A stretch of DNA of 56,295 nucleotides from an uncultured Pelagibacteraceae bacterium (GCA_902574705.1 CACGOM010000007.1:1-56295); one strand, 5' to 3'. Positions 34,772 through 43,597 are shown, numbered from the stretch's first letter. Notes: generated from the letters alone by a model not told the origin. A program made the numbers and translations.

Positions 34772-35841
34772 AAGTTCATGGAAAAGAGTATCGAACAATA
34801 TGGTATGAGGGAAACGTTGTTAAAATAATTGACCAAACCAAACTTCCTCATAAGTTTGTAATTAAAGAACTTAAAACAGTTAAAGACGCAATCAATGCTA
34901 TTAAAATAATGGAAGTAAGAGGAGCGCCTTTAATAGGAGGAACAGCTGCCTACGGTATAGTTTTAGCAGTTCAAGAAAATAATGATCCAGAATTTATTAA
35001 AATAAGTTCAGAGGCATTAATGCAATCCAGACCTACTGCTATTAATTTAAAATGGGCAGTAGATCGTATGATGAAAAAACTATCAGGAATTAACAGTAAT
35101 CAAATTTTAGATATTGCTTTAAATGAAGCTAAAGAAATCTGCGATGAGGATGAAAAGTTCTGTGAAAATATAGGTATTAATGGATTAAAAATAATTGAAG
35201 AAATATATATTAAAAAAAAAGATACAGTAAATATATTAACACATTGCAATGCGGGTTGGTTAGCAACAATTAATTGGGGAACTGCCACATCGCCTATTTA
35301 TCATGCTCACAAGAAAGGAATTCCAGTTCATGTATGGGTAGATGAAACAAGACCAAGAAACCAAGGTGCAAATTTAACTTCATATGAATTAAATGAAGAG
35401 AAAATTCCAAATACAATTATTGCAGACAATACTGGAGGTATTTTAATGCAGAGAGGTGAAGTTGATATGTGCATCGTAGGAACTGATAGAACTTTATCAA
35501 ATGGAGATGTTTGTAATAAAATCGGCACCTATCTTAAAGCTCTAGCAGCTTATGATAATAATGTTCCTTTTTATGTGGCCCTCCCAAGTTCAACAATTGA
35601 TTGGAATATTAAAGATGCAAAAGACATTCCTATAGAAGAAAGAAACTCGGAGGAATTATCTCATGTTGAAGGTGTTGACGAAAATAATCAAATTAAAAAA
35701 GTATTAATATACCCAAATAATAGCAAGGCTATGAATTTAGCTTTTGACGTAACACCAGCGAAATATGTATCAGGACTAATTACTGAAAGAGGAATTTCCG
35801 AAGCATCATCTACTGGTTTAAGAAAGTTATTTAAGAATTAA
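34768..35841 (+). CDS. mtnA: Methylthioribose-1-phosphate isomerase
   Basis: The 357-residue enzyme shows EVRGAPLIGGTAAYG, the catalytic Cys region THCNAGWLAT near residue 157, and the catalytic Asp region VGTDRTLSNGDVCNKIGTY near 240. It converts methylthioribose-1-phosphate to methylthioribulose-1-phosphate. The next step would be MtnB in the full methionine salvage pathway or a class II aldolase in the DHAP shunt; only the aldolase (38360) is present here. Confidence 0.95.
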   Translation: MKVHGKEYRTIWYEGNVVKIIDQTKLPHKFVIKELKTVKDAINAIKIMEVRGAPLIGGTAAYGIVLAVQENNDPEFIKISSEALMQSRPTAINLKWAVDRMMKKLSGINSNQILDIALNEAKEICDEDEKFCENIGINGLKIIEEIYIKKKDTVNILTHCNAGWLATINWGTATSPIYHAHKKGIPVHVWVDETRPRNQGANLTSYELNEEKIPNTIIADNTGGILMQRGEVDMCIVGTDRTLSNGDVCNKIGTYLKALAAYDNNVPFYVALPSSTIDWNIKDAKDIPIEERNSEELSHVEGVDENNQIKKVLIYPNNSKAMNLAFDVTPAKYVSGLITERGISEASSTGLRKLFKN

Positions 35842-36934
35842 TTTTAGTGCAAATTAACCCATCAAGTGGTTTTGGATGAAACCATGTTGATTTTTGTGGC
35901 ATATATTTTTTCTTTTCGGCAAATGATAAAACCTGAGAAATATTAGTTGGATATAATCTAAAAGCTAAATCATATTTTTTAAAATTTACATAGTTTTCTA
36001 AGGCTTTTTTGCCTTTAAAGCCTGATACAAATTTTATATTTTTTTTATTTTTAAGGATTTTATTTAATATTAATTTTCTCAATAACGTTACGTCTAATTC
36101 GTTTGATTTTTTAAATGGCTTTAGCAAGTACCATTTTCTGTTTATATACATCTCAATTTCGTTTTGTTTAAGTTTCTTATTGTTTCTAGATAAATTTATA
36201 GAAAAGTTTTTTGAAATTATTTTTTCTATTTTCTCAAATTCCAGGTTTGTTTTTATTACTCTATTATAGTCTAATATATTTACCTGTTTATCTGGAAAAG
36301 CAATTATCATAGGGGCAATTTTTTTATTACTTTTTAACATTGCCTGAATTCGATGATGACCATCACATATATATAATTTTTTTATTTTTTTTAGATAGTT
36401 TTTAATTAATTTTTCTATATTTAATTTTCTAACAACCCAAAGCTCATGTCTACATTTGTCTTCAGATTTAATATTATAATCTGGTTCATTTTTAAAAATA
36501 TTTTTCAATTTTTTATAAGTATCTTTGCTTGTTTTGTATGTGGTATAAATTGGGCTTATTTGAATATTGAATTGCAATAATTGTTCTTTTCTTTTTTTAA
36601 TCCTTTCTTTAAATGTCTCCTCATGACCTAATATTTTCTTATCATCATAATTATTTAGGTTTATTTTTCCAACTACACCAAGTAATTTTTTATCATTGTA
36701 TGTTATTCGATATAAATAGAAATGATTAGATCGGTCTTGTTGCATAATACCTTTGTCTCTTAGACCCTTAAGTATTTTTTTGGAATCATTTATGTTGGAA
36801 GTATTTAATAGATTGAGAAAGTTTAATTTTTTGTTTTTTTTATACTTATCAATGTAGCTTATGTTTGGGTAGACAACCTTTTGTGCAAACTTCTTTTTTG
36901 GCCTTATACCGCTAAATGGTTTTATTAGACTCAA
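35831..36934 (-). CDS. DUF1015 family protein
   Basis: The 367-residue protein matches the DUF1015 layout: an N-terminal PFSGIRPKKKFAQKV start, DRSNHFYLYRITYNDKKLLG, a LGHEETFKERIKKR motif, and the central ICDGHHRIQAML segment with its Asp-Gly-His-His. The family is predicted to be an enzyme, but its function is not established. It overlaps the 3' end of mtnA by 11 bases in convergent orientation. Coding is strongly Lys-rich. Confidence 0.82.
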   Translation of the reverse strand: MSLIKPFSGIRPKKKFAQKVVYPNISYIDKYKKNKKLNFLNLLNTSNINDSKKILKGLRDKGIMQQDRSNHFYLYRITYNDKKLLGVVGKINLNNYDDKKILGHEETFKERIKKRKEQLLQFNIQISPIYTTYKTSKDTYKKLKNIFKNEPDYNIKSEDKCRHELWVVRKLNIEKLIKNYLKKIKKLYICDGHHRIQAMLKSNKKIAPMIIAFPDKQVNILDYNRVIKTNLEFEKIEKIISKNFSINLSRNNKKLKQNEIEMYINRKWYLLKPFKKSNELDVTLLRKLILNKILKNKKNIKFVSGFKGKKALENYVNFKKYDLAFRLYPTNISQVLSFAEKKKYMPQKSTWFHPKPLDGLICTKINS

Positions 36935-36942
36935 AGTTAATA

Positions 36943-38304
36943 TTAAGCAATTTTTGGAAGTTCTTCTAAAGCTTTGTCTACACTCGCTTGGTCAAATTTG
37001 TCTTCAGCCAAGTTTCCTTCAAAGAAATCACCATAAGCTTTCATATCAAAGTGACCGTGTCCACAAAGATTAAATAGAATTGATTTAGCTTCGCCATTCT
37101 TTTTACATTCTAGTGCCGCATCTACAGCACCTTTAACTGCATGAGTTGCTTCAGGCGCAGGCACTATTCCCTCAGTTCTTGCAAAATTAACTCCTGCTTC
37201 AAAACATTCTTTTTGACCATATGCTTTTGCGTCTATTGCGCCAATTTCTTTAAGATGACTAACCATTGGTGCCATTGCATGATATCTTAATCCTCCAGAA
37301 TGTGTAGCTGGTGGAATAAATTGAGATCCCAAAGTGTGTGTTTTCATTAATGGTGTTAGTCTTCCAGTATCTCCAAAATCATAAACAAACTTACCTTTTG
37401 TAAGTGAAGGACATGATTTTGGTTCGCAAGCTATTACTTTAGTATTCTTTCCTTCTCTAAAATTTTTACCTATGAAAGGAAAAACTAATCCTGAAAAATT
37501 ACTTCCACCACCAGTGCAACCAACTAAAATATCTGGATAATCATCAGCCATTTCCATTTGAATCAAAGCTTCGTTACCAACGATCGTTTGATGCATTAGA
37601 ACATGATTTAAGACACTCCCAAGAGCGTATTTTGTATCAGGATTTTTAGCAGCCATCTCAACAGCTTCAGAAATAGCTATACCTAAGCTACCAGTATTAT
37701 TCGGATCTTTTGCCAATATAGCTTTTCCACTGTCAGTCTCATCCGATGGACTTGCAACACATCTTGCACCATATGTTTGCATAACTAATTTTCTATATGG
37801 TTTTTGTTCAAAACTAACTTTAACCATATAAACATCTAATTCTATTCCAAATAGTTTGCACGCAAAAGCAAGCGATGTTCCCCATTGGCCAGCTCCAGTT
37901 TCAGTAGTTATTTTTTTTGTACCTTCTTCTTTATTATAAAATGCTTGTGCAACTGCTGTATTTGGTTTGTGACTACCTGATGGGCTTACTCCCTCGTATT
38001 TATAGTAAATTCTTGCAGGTGTATCTAAAAATTTCTCTAACTTTCTTGCTCTATAAAGAGGAGAAGGTCTCCATTGTTTATAAATATCTCTTACAGGCCC
38101 AGGAATTTCTATCTCTCTTTCTTGAGATACTTCTTGTCCTATTAATGCCATTGGAAATAAAGGAGCTAAATCATCTGGTCCAATTGGTTTTAAAGTCCCT
38201 GGATGTAAAACTGGATCTAAAGGTTTGGGCAGATCTGCAGCAATATTATACCAAGTTTTTGGCATTTTGCTTTCTTCCAAAAAATATTTTATTGTGTCAG
38301 TCAT
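36943..38304 (-). CDS. TrpB2-type PLP enzyme (tryptophan synthase beta-like)
   Basis: At 453 residues this is longer than classic TrpB (~400) and has the TrpB2 features: an N-terminal extension (PKTWYNIAADLPKPLDPVL), RPSPLYRARKLEKFL, the PLP Lys in GSHKPNTAVAQAF, TETGAGQWGTSLA, and the GCTGGGSNFSGL phosphate loop. It condenses indole with serine (or phosphoserine) in known members. No trpA or other trp gene is adjacent, consistent with a stand-alone indole-salvage role. Confidence 0.9.
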   Translation of the reverse strand: MTDTIKYFLEESKMPKTWYNIAADLPKPLDPVLHPGTLKPIGPDDLAPLFPMALIGQEVSQEREIEIPGPVRDIYKQWRPSPLYRARKLEKFLDTPARIYYKYEGVSPSGSHKPNTAVAQAFYNKEEGTKKITTETGAGQWGTSLAFACKLFGIELDVYMVKVSFEQKPYRKLVMQTYGARCVASPSDETDSGKAILAKDPNNTGSLGIAISEAVEMAAKNPDTKYALGSVLNHVLMHQTIVGNEALIQMEMADDYPDILVGCTGGGSNFSGLVFPFIGKNFREGKNTKVIACEPKSCPSLTKGKFVYDFGDTGRLTPLMKTHTLGSQFIPPATHSGGLRYHAMAPMVSHLKEIGAIDAKAYGQKECFEAGVNFARTEGIVPAPEATHAVKGAVDAALECKKNGEAKSILFNLCGHGHFDMKAYGDFFEGNLAEDKFDQASVDKALEELPKIA

Positions 38305-38359
38305 AATTTATATTTTTTTAAGTTTGTAGTTAATCTTAAGGAAAATCAAGTGCTTATTT

Positions 38360-39022
38360 ATGAATGATGATTTAAAAAAACAAATAATTGAATACGCAAT
38401 TAAGCTTAATAGTACAAATTTATCACCTCTTAGATCAGGAAATTTATCAATAAGAGCAAAAATTGATGATGACGAAGGTTTTTATATTACTCCATCTGGC
38501 ATTAAATATGAAAATTTAAAGTTAACCGATATTGTATTTTTATCTTTAAGGACAGAATATGACTATTTAAAAATTGCAAATTCAGGTTTAAATCCATCGT
38601 CAGAGTGGCGTTTTCATCAAGATATTTATAGAAAAAAATCTGAAGCAAAAGCAATTGTTCATACTCATTCAGCCCATGCCACAGCAATATCTACTCATAG
38701 AAAATCTATTCCGCCTTTTCATTACATGATTGCATTAATGGGTGGTGACGACATTAAATGTGCAGAATATGCAACATTTGGAACGAAAGAATTATCTCAA
38801 AATATTTTAAAAGCACTTGAAAAAAGAAAAGCATGTTTGATGGCAAATCACGGCCAGATTGCATTTGCAGAAAGTTTAAGCAAAGCATTCGAGCTTGCAC
38901 AAGAGGTAGAAAACATTTGCCACCAATACTTTCTTGCGATAAAGCTAGGAGAGCCAAAGAATCTAACATTTGCAGAAATGCAAAAAATTTTGGAAAAAGT
39001 AAAAGGTTATAAGAGGGGATAA
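38360..39022 (+). CDS. Class II aldolase, FucA/Ald2-like
   Basis: The 220-residue protein keeps the zinc site of fuculose-phosphate aldolase: Glu in SSEWRFH near residue 77, His-x-His in VHTHSAHATA near 100, and His in ANHGQIAF near 160, plus SGNLSIR and TPSGIKYE phosphate-binding loops. Members called Ald2 split methylthioribulose-1-phosphate into DHAP and methylthioacetaldehyde. With mtnP-mtnA nearby and speDE 6 bases downstream, that reaction fits better than fucose breakdown, for which no other gene is present. Confidence 0.85.
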   Translation: MNDDLKKQIIEYAIKLNSTNLSPLRSGNLSIRAKIDDDEGFYITPSGIKYENLKLTDIVFLSLRTEYDYLKIANSGLNPSSEWRFHQDIYRKKSEAKAIVHTHSAHATAISTHRKSIPPFHYMIALMGGDDIKCAEYATFGTKELSQNILKALEKRKACLMANHGQIAFAESLSKAFELAQEVENICHQYFLAIKLGEPKNLTFAEMQKILEKVKGYKRG

Positions 39023-39028
39023 TTTTTT

Positions 39029-40069
39029 ATGGTTAAAGTTGGGGAGCATATTACTCTTGATATTATTGGTACCGCCGGAGAATACGATTCATCTTTCTTT
39101 GAGAGTTTAGTTCATAAAATAGCAGAAAAAGCAAAAGTAACTGTATTAAATATATCTAAATATAAGTTTGAACCACAAGGTTTTACACTAGTTGCTTTAT
39201 TAGCTGAAAGTCATATAAGTTTTCATACTTTTCCTGAACATGGAATAATTAGTTTTGATTTTTTTACCTGTGGTAAAGTATCTCCGAGTGTTGCATTAGA
39301 TGTAATTAAAAATGAAATTAAATGCAAAAGAATTGTAAAAAAATCTTTTGACCGTCATACAGTTGAAAATTATTTTGATACTTCAAGTACACCAGGTATG
39401 CAAAAGTCTTATGTTGTAAAAGAAGCTTTGGAAGATTTTGTATCAAAGGTCGGTCAACACATTCAAATTTTAGATTTAGAGGAATTTGGTAAATCTTTAT
39501 TTATAGATAAAGATTTACAGGTAGCATCGAGTGATGAGCATTTATATAGTTCAACATTTGTTGATTCTGGATTGAAATTAAACCCTGCAAAAGATAGAGC
39601 GGCAATCATTGGCGGTGGAGATGGCGGTGTAGCAAGAGAATGTATATCTAAAAACTTTGGTTTTATAGATTGGTTTGAATTAGATCCAGAAGTGGTTGAA
39701 GTTTGTGACAAGCATCTCGGAACGATTGGACAAAAAGCTACAGAAAAGAATTCAGTTAAATGTGTTTGGGGAGATGCATTTGAAAGTATTAAAAATGTAG
39801 AAACAGATACATACGACAAAATATATATAGATCTAAATGATGATCAATTTTGTATTGATCTTGCAGCAAAAAATATGGATCAAATAATAAGAATACTCAA
39901 ACCAAATGGTGTGGTTACAGCTCAGGTTGGGAGTCAAGATAAAAGGCCAAAACAGGTCGAAAATTGGAGAGATGTATTCAATAAAAACTTTGGAAATGCT
40001 ACTCTTGATAGAGTTTATATTCCAAGTTTTGATAGTTCATGGAATTTTTATACATCTATAAATCACTAA
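39029..40069 (+). CDS. speDE: Fused S-adenosylmethionine decarboxylase-spermidine synthase
   Basis: Residues 1 to about 120 form a bacterial AdoMet decarboxylase with the self-processing Ser in AESHISFHTFPEHG and the following FDFFTCG. Residues about 140-346 form a spermidine synthase with the GGGDGGVAREC aminopropyl-donor loop, the acidic FELDPEVVEVCD strand and YDKIYIDLND. One chain would thus decarboxylate SAM and pass the product to putrescine, releasing methylthioadenosine. Similar fusions have been described in some bacteria. No stop or frameshift separates the halves. Confidence 0.93.
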   Translation: MVKVGEHITLDIIGTAGEYDSSFFESLVHKIAEKAKVTVLNISKYKFEPQGFTLVALLAESHISFHTFPEHGIISFDFFTCGKVSPSVALDVIKNEIKCKRIVKKSFDRHTVENYFDTSSTPGMQKSYVVKEALEDFVSKVGQHIQILDLEEFGKSLFIDKDLQVASSDEHLYSSTFVDSGLKLNPAKDRAAIIGGGDGGVARECISKNFGFIDWFELDPEVVEVCDKHLGTIGQKATEKNSVKCVWGDAFESIKNVETDTYDKIYIDLNDDQFCIDLAAKNMDQIIRILKPNGVVTAQVGSQDKRPKQVENWRDVFNKNFGNATLDRVYIPSFDSSWNFYTSINH

Positions 40070-40130
40070 TTAATTCTTTTTAATTTCTTAATTTTGTGAA
40101 ATACTTATTTTTTAATTAAAGGAGAAAATA

Positions 40131-40982
40131 ATGAATATATTCAAAAAAACTATAATTTCGGTTTTAGCTTCTTTATTTATCATGACTAACGTATACGCTG
40201 ATAAAATAAAAATTGGAACTGAAGGTGCTTACCCTCCATGGAATTCAAAAGATGCCTCTGGAAAGCTAATCGGTTTTGAAGTCGAATTAGCTTGGACACT
40301 TTGCAGATATATTGGAAAACAATGTGAGATCGTAGAGCAAGACTGGGATGGAATGATACCAGCTTTACTTATGAGAAAGTTTGATGCAATTATGGCCGGT
40401 ATGTCAATTACTGACGAAAGATTAAAAACAATTAATTTTTCACAAGGTTATGCAGATGAAGTTGCTCAATTAGCTGTAATGAAAGGTTCAGATCTTGAAG
40501 GGATGGATACGCCATCAGGAATAAACTTATCTATAGGTGGAAGTTCAGTTAAAAAAGCGCTTAAGACAATCGAAGGTGCATTAGCTGGCAAAACGGTTTG
40601 CGTCCAAACAGCAACTATTCACCAAAACTTTTTAGATTCTGGTGATGTTGGAAGTGTAAACGTAAGAACTTACAAAACTCAGGATGAAGTAAACCTAGAC
40701 TTAGCTGCTGGAAGATGTGATGTTGCATTAGCTGCAGCAGTAGCATTTACAGACTATGCTGAAAAATCTGGCAAACCTGTAGTACTAGTTGGACCAACAT
40801 TTTCAGGTGGAGCATTTGGAAATGGTGTAGGTGTTGGAATTAGAAAAGGTGGAAGTGGTGCAATCGGTGAAAGAGATGCACAACTTTTAAAAGATTTCAA
40901 TATGGCCATTAATAAAGCAAGAAAAAATGGTGATATAAGCAGAATCGCTACTAAGTGGTTCGGTTTTGACGCTTCTATGTAA
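40131..40982 (+). CDS. Basic amino acid/opine-type ABC binding protein
   Basis: A signal peptide (MNIFKKTIISVLASLFIMTN, cleavage near VYA-DKI) precedes a family 3 solute-binding domain: IGTEGAYPPWNSKD, GFEVELAWTLCRYIGKQCE, QDWDGMIPALLMRKFDAIMA and MSITDERLKTINFS. It resembles lysine/arginine/ornithine and octopine/nopaline (OccT-type) receptors. A strong AAGGAG ribosome site is 7 bases ahead of the ATG. The ligand is likely a cationic amino acid or derivative. Confidence 0.87.
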   Translation: MNIFKKTIISVLASLFIMTNVYADKIKIGTEGAYPPWNSKDASGKLIGFEVELAWTLCRYIGKQCEIVEQDWDGMIPALLMRKFDAIMAGMSITDERLKTINFSQGYADEVAQLAVMKGSDLEGMDTPSGINLSIGGSSVKKALKTIEGALAGKTVCVQTATIHQNFLDSGDVGSVNVRTYKTQDEVNLDLAAGRCDVALAAAVAFTDYAEKSGKPVVLVGPTFSGGAFGNGVGVGIRKGGSGAIGERDAQLLKDFNMAINKARKNGDISRIATKWFGFDASM

Positions 40983-40995
40983 ATAATTTTAGATT

Positions 40996-41020
40996 TGGCG
41001 ACTATAATGTATAGTCGCCA
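40996..41020 (+). terminator. Stem-loop between binding protein and permease genes
   Basis: TGGCGACTATA (40996-41006) pairs perfectly with TATAGTCGCCA (41010-41020) around a 3-base loop. It ends 6 bases ahead of the permease ATG, where a ribosome site would be, and has no real U run. RNA stabilisation of the binding-protein message and lower permease translation are more likely than full termination. Confidence 0.8.
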
Positions 41021-41026
41021 GTCTTT

Positions 41027-41719
41027 ATGGAACTTCTAGCATTTGGAAAAACAGGTTGGGGAGATGAATTATTTTATGCTACCCTAATGACTATAGCTGT
41101 TTCAATAACAGCAATGTTAATTGGCTTTTTATTTGCTTTAATATTCACACCATTAAAATTATCTAAATATAAATCACTAAATTTAATCGGAAATTTTTAT
41201 ACCACGGTTATTAGGGGAGTTCCTGAGTTATTAGTTATTTATTTATTTTTTTTTGGAGGCAGTGGTGCAATTATGTTTGTTGCCTCTATGTTTGGTTATT
41301 ACGAGTATATAGAGATAAACGCTTTTATTACTGGATCATTTGCAATAGGAATTATCTCAGGAGCTTATTCAACTGAAGTTTTTAGAGGAGCTATTCAATC
41401 AATTGATAAAGGACAGTTTGAAGCTGCAAAAGTATTAGGAATAAAGAAATACATTCAATTTTATAAAATTATATTACCTCAAATGTTAAGACTAGCTATA
41501 CCGAACTTAAGTAATGTTTGGCAAATTACATTAAAAGATACATCATTAATTTCTGTAACTGGGTTAGTTGAAATTATGAGGCAATCATATATTGCAGCTG
41601 GATCAACAAGAGATCCTCTGTTTTTTTATTCCTTTGCTGCAGTTTTGTACTTGTTACTTACTTTTCTTAGTATGAAACTAATAAATAAATTAGAAATTAA
41701 ATATAGTAGGGGTTTTTAA
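41027..41719 (+). CDS. Amino acid ABC permease, HisQ/OccQ-like
   Basis: The 230-residue inner-membrane protein has about five helices, RGVPELLVIYLFFFG, and the permease EAA loop (FEAAKVLGIKKYIQFYKIILPQ near residue 145). It pairs with the next permease, whose ATG overlaps its stop by one base, to form the channel served by the 40131 binding protein. Confidence 0.92.
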   Translation: MELLAFGKTGWGDELFYATLMTIAVSITAMLIGFLFALIFTPLKLSKYKSLNLIGNFYTTVIRGVPELLVIYLFFFGGSGAIMFVASMFGYYEYIEINAFITGSFAIGIISGAYSTEVFRGAIQSIDKGQFEAAKVLGIKKYIQFYKIILPQMLRLAIPNLSNVWQITLKDTSLISVTGLVEIMRQSYIAAGSTRDPLFFYSFAAVLYLLLTFLSMKLINKLEIKYSRGF

Positions 41720-42390
41720 TGGATTTGGAACTAATGATTAATAGTTTTCCCAAGTTGTTAAATGCGACTGTTGTAACGCTTAAATTATTATCATTATCAT
41801 TATTCTTTGGGTTGTTTATTGGTTTACTTTTTGCAGTCATGAGAATGAGTAAAAATCTTATAATAAATAAGTTTGCATATGGTTACTCATATTTATTTAG
41901 AGGAACACCTTTGCTGGTTCAAATTTTTATAATCTATTTTGGTTTTGGACAAATAGAATTAATAAGAGAAAGTTTTTTATGGGTAATTTTAAAGGAACCA
42001 TATTGGTGCGCAATAATAGCTTTTGCTCTAAATACAGGAGCTTATACGTCAGAAATACTAAGATCAGCATTCCAAACAATTAAAAAAGGTTATATAGAGG
42101 CTGGAAAAAGTTTAGGTATATCAAGTAAAATTATATTTTATAAAATTCAAATCCCAATTGCTATTAGACAATCTCTTCCAGCATACGGCAATGAAATAAT
42201 ATTAATGTTAAAGGGAACTTCGCTAGCTAGCACAGTTACACTAATGGATTTAACGGGTGTAGCAAAGTATATTATATCAACAACATTTAAACCAATAGAG
42301 GTATTTATAGTAGCTGGAAGTATTTATCTTTTTATGACATTTATAATACACAATTTAATTAAGTTTCTTGAAAGAAAATATAACTATTAA
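41719..42390 (+). CDS. Amino acid ABC permease, HisM/OccM-like
   Basis: The 223-residue protein has about five helices, FRGTPLLVQIFIIYFG near residue 65 and the coupling loop EAGKSLGISSKIIFYKIQIP near 135. Genes of this class are usually followed or preceded by a HisP-like ATPase, but the next gene is a nitrilase-family amidase that overlaps the stop by one base. The ATPase must therefore be encoded elsewhere. Confidence 0.92.
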   Translation: MDLELMINSFPKLLNATVVTLKLLSLSLFFGLFIGLLFAVMRMSKNLIINKFAYGYSYLFRGTPLLVQIFIIYFGFGQIELIRESFLWVILKEPYWCAIIAFALNTGAYTSEILRSAFQTIKKGYIEAGKSLGISSKIIFYKIQIPIAIRQSLPAYGNEIILMLKGTSLASTVTLMDLTGVAKYIISTTFKPIEVFIVAGSIYLFMTFIIHNLIKFLERKYNY

Positions 42391-43175
42391 TGAAAGTTGC
42401 TTGTATTCAATCATCAGCTGGTGAAAATTATAATAAAAATTTCAAACAAATAGTTAAACTAATAAATCAATCAATTAAAAATAAAGCAGATTTAATCATT
42501 ACTCCTGAAACAACTTCACTTATCACAAGTGATAAAAATATATTATATAAAAATACGTTTAAAATGAGTTCTGATCCTTTAATTAAAAAAGTAAAAGAAA
42601 TAGCAAAACAAAATAAAAAATGGATATTAATAGGTTCATTGCCGATTAAGGATAAAACAAAATACAGAAACAGGTCAATAATGATTAATCCAAATGGAAA
42701 AATTGCAACTTATTATGACAAAATTAAAATGTTTGATGTTAAACTTCCCAATAATGAACAACATAAAGAAAGCAAAACGTTTAAACCTGGCAACAAACTT
42801 ATTTCAGTAAAACTACCTTGGGGTAGATTAGGTCTAACAATATGTTTTGATTTACGATTTCCAGAAATTTATAGAAATTTGTCAAAAAAGAATTTAAATT
42901 TTATTACAGTTCCATCTGCATTTACAAAAATAACAGGTGAAAAACACTGGCTAGCATTACTTAAAGCGAGAGCAATTGAAAATTTTTGTTACATATTTGC
43001 ACCTAACCAAGTTGGTAGAAATACAAAAAAAAGAGAAACCTTTGGGCATAGTGCAATAATTTCTCCAGATGGAAAAATTTTAAAACTAAAAAAAAAAGGT
43101 GTAGGAATTATTTACTGTAATATTGATCCACGCTTATCTATTAAATTAAGAAAAGTTATACCAAGCTTGAATTAA
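42390..43175 (+). CDS. Nitrilase-superfamily amidase (Nit2/omega-amidase-like)
   Basis: The 261-residue hydrolase shows the Glu-Lys-Cys triad: Glu in LIITPETTSL, Lys in YDKIKMFDVKLP, and Cys in GLTICFDLRFPEIYR near residue 153. The group hydrolyses amides such as 2-oxoglutaramate or deaminated glutathione. Start overlaps the permease stop, so it may process an imported amide, but this is inference. Its 3' end overlaps DUF6165 by 4 bases. Confidence 0.87.
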   Translation: MKVACIQSSAGENYNKNFKQIVKLINQSIKNKADLIITPETTSLITSDKNILYKNTFKMSSDPLIKKVKEIAKQNKKWILIGSLPIKDKTKYRNRSIMINPNGKIATYYDKIKMFDVKLPNNEQHKESKTFKPGNKLISVKLPWGRLGLTICFDLRFPEIYRNLSKKNLNFITVPSAFTKITGEKHWLALLKARAIENFCYIFAPNQVGRNTKKRETFGHSAIISPDGKILKLKKKGVGIIYCNIDPRLSIKLRKVIPSLN

Positions 43176-43561
43176 TATTTTGTATATTCTTTTATTTCTT
43201 TAATTTTAGAACCAGTGTGATCGTTAATTTGAAGTTTAATTTTTGCTCTATCATCATTTAGAAAGTGAACATCCCTGGAGAGTTTAATAAATTTTTCACT
43301 AAAATCAGAATTTTTTTCACACATTCTTTTATCATCTTCTATTATCCAAAGTTTTGAATTGATTTCTTTTAAAGATCTAAATAACTCATTTAATTTATCA
43401 TCAGAGGTAACATTTATAGATAGCTGTTCTTTTAAAACTTTATACTCATCATGAATATATTTAAGTTTTTCTGCATCTTTTATTTTTTCTTGTTTAATTT
43501 CTAAGATAGAAATTTTGTCGAGTAACTCTCCTATAGAAACTTCAACTAAAATTTTATTCAT
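43172..43561 (-). CDS. DUF6165 family protein
   Basis: The 129-residue soluble protein has the MNKILVEVSIGELLDKISIL start and alternating charged helical pattern of DUF6165, which is often found near glycosyltransferase and surface-sugar genes. It seems to be a helical bundle or coiled coil. It is divergent from the GT9 gene by 36 bases, in keeping with such a context. No function known. Confidence 0.72.
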   Translation of the reverse strand: MNKILVEVSIGELLDKISILEIKQEKIKDAEKLKYIHDEYKVLKEQLSINVTSDDKLNELFRSLKEINSKLWIIEDDKRMCEKNSDFSEKFIKLSRDVHFLNDDRAKIKLQINDHTGSKIKEIKEYTKY

Positions 43562-43597
43562 ATAAATAATTGTATAGTATGTTAAATTGTTAAAAAT

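Noticed and set aside
37917-38306. 129-codon frame on the plus strand
   Set aside because: Leu/Tyr-rich shadow lying fully inside trpB2 on the other strand; the trpB2 frame has all family motifs.
38360-39022. L-fuculose-phosphate aldolase in fucose breakdown
   Set aside because: The zinc site is FucA-like, but no fucose isomerase, kinase or transporter is nearby, while MTA salvage and speDE genes are.
39463-39819. 118-codon minus-strand frame
   Set aside because: It is antisense to the spermidine synthase half of speDE and shows no domain, ribosome site or sensible composition.
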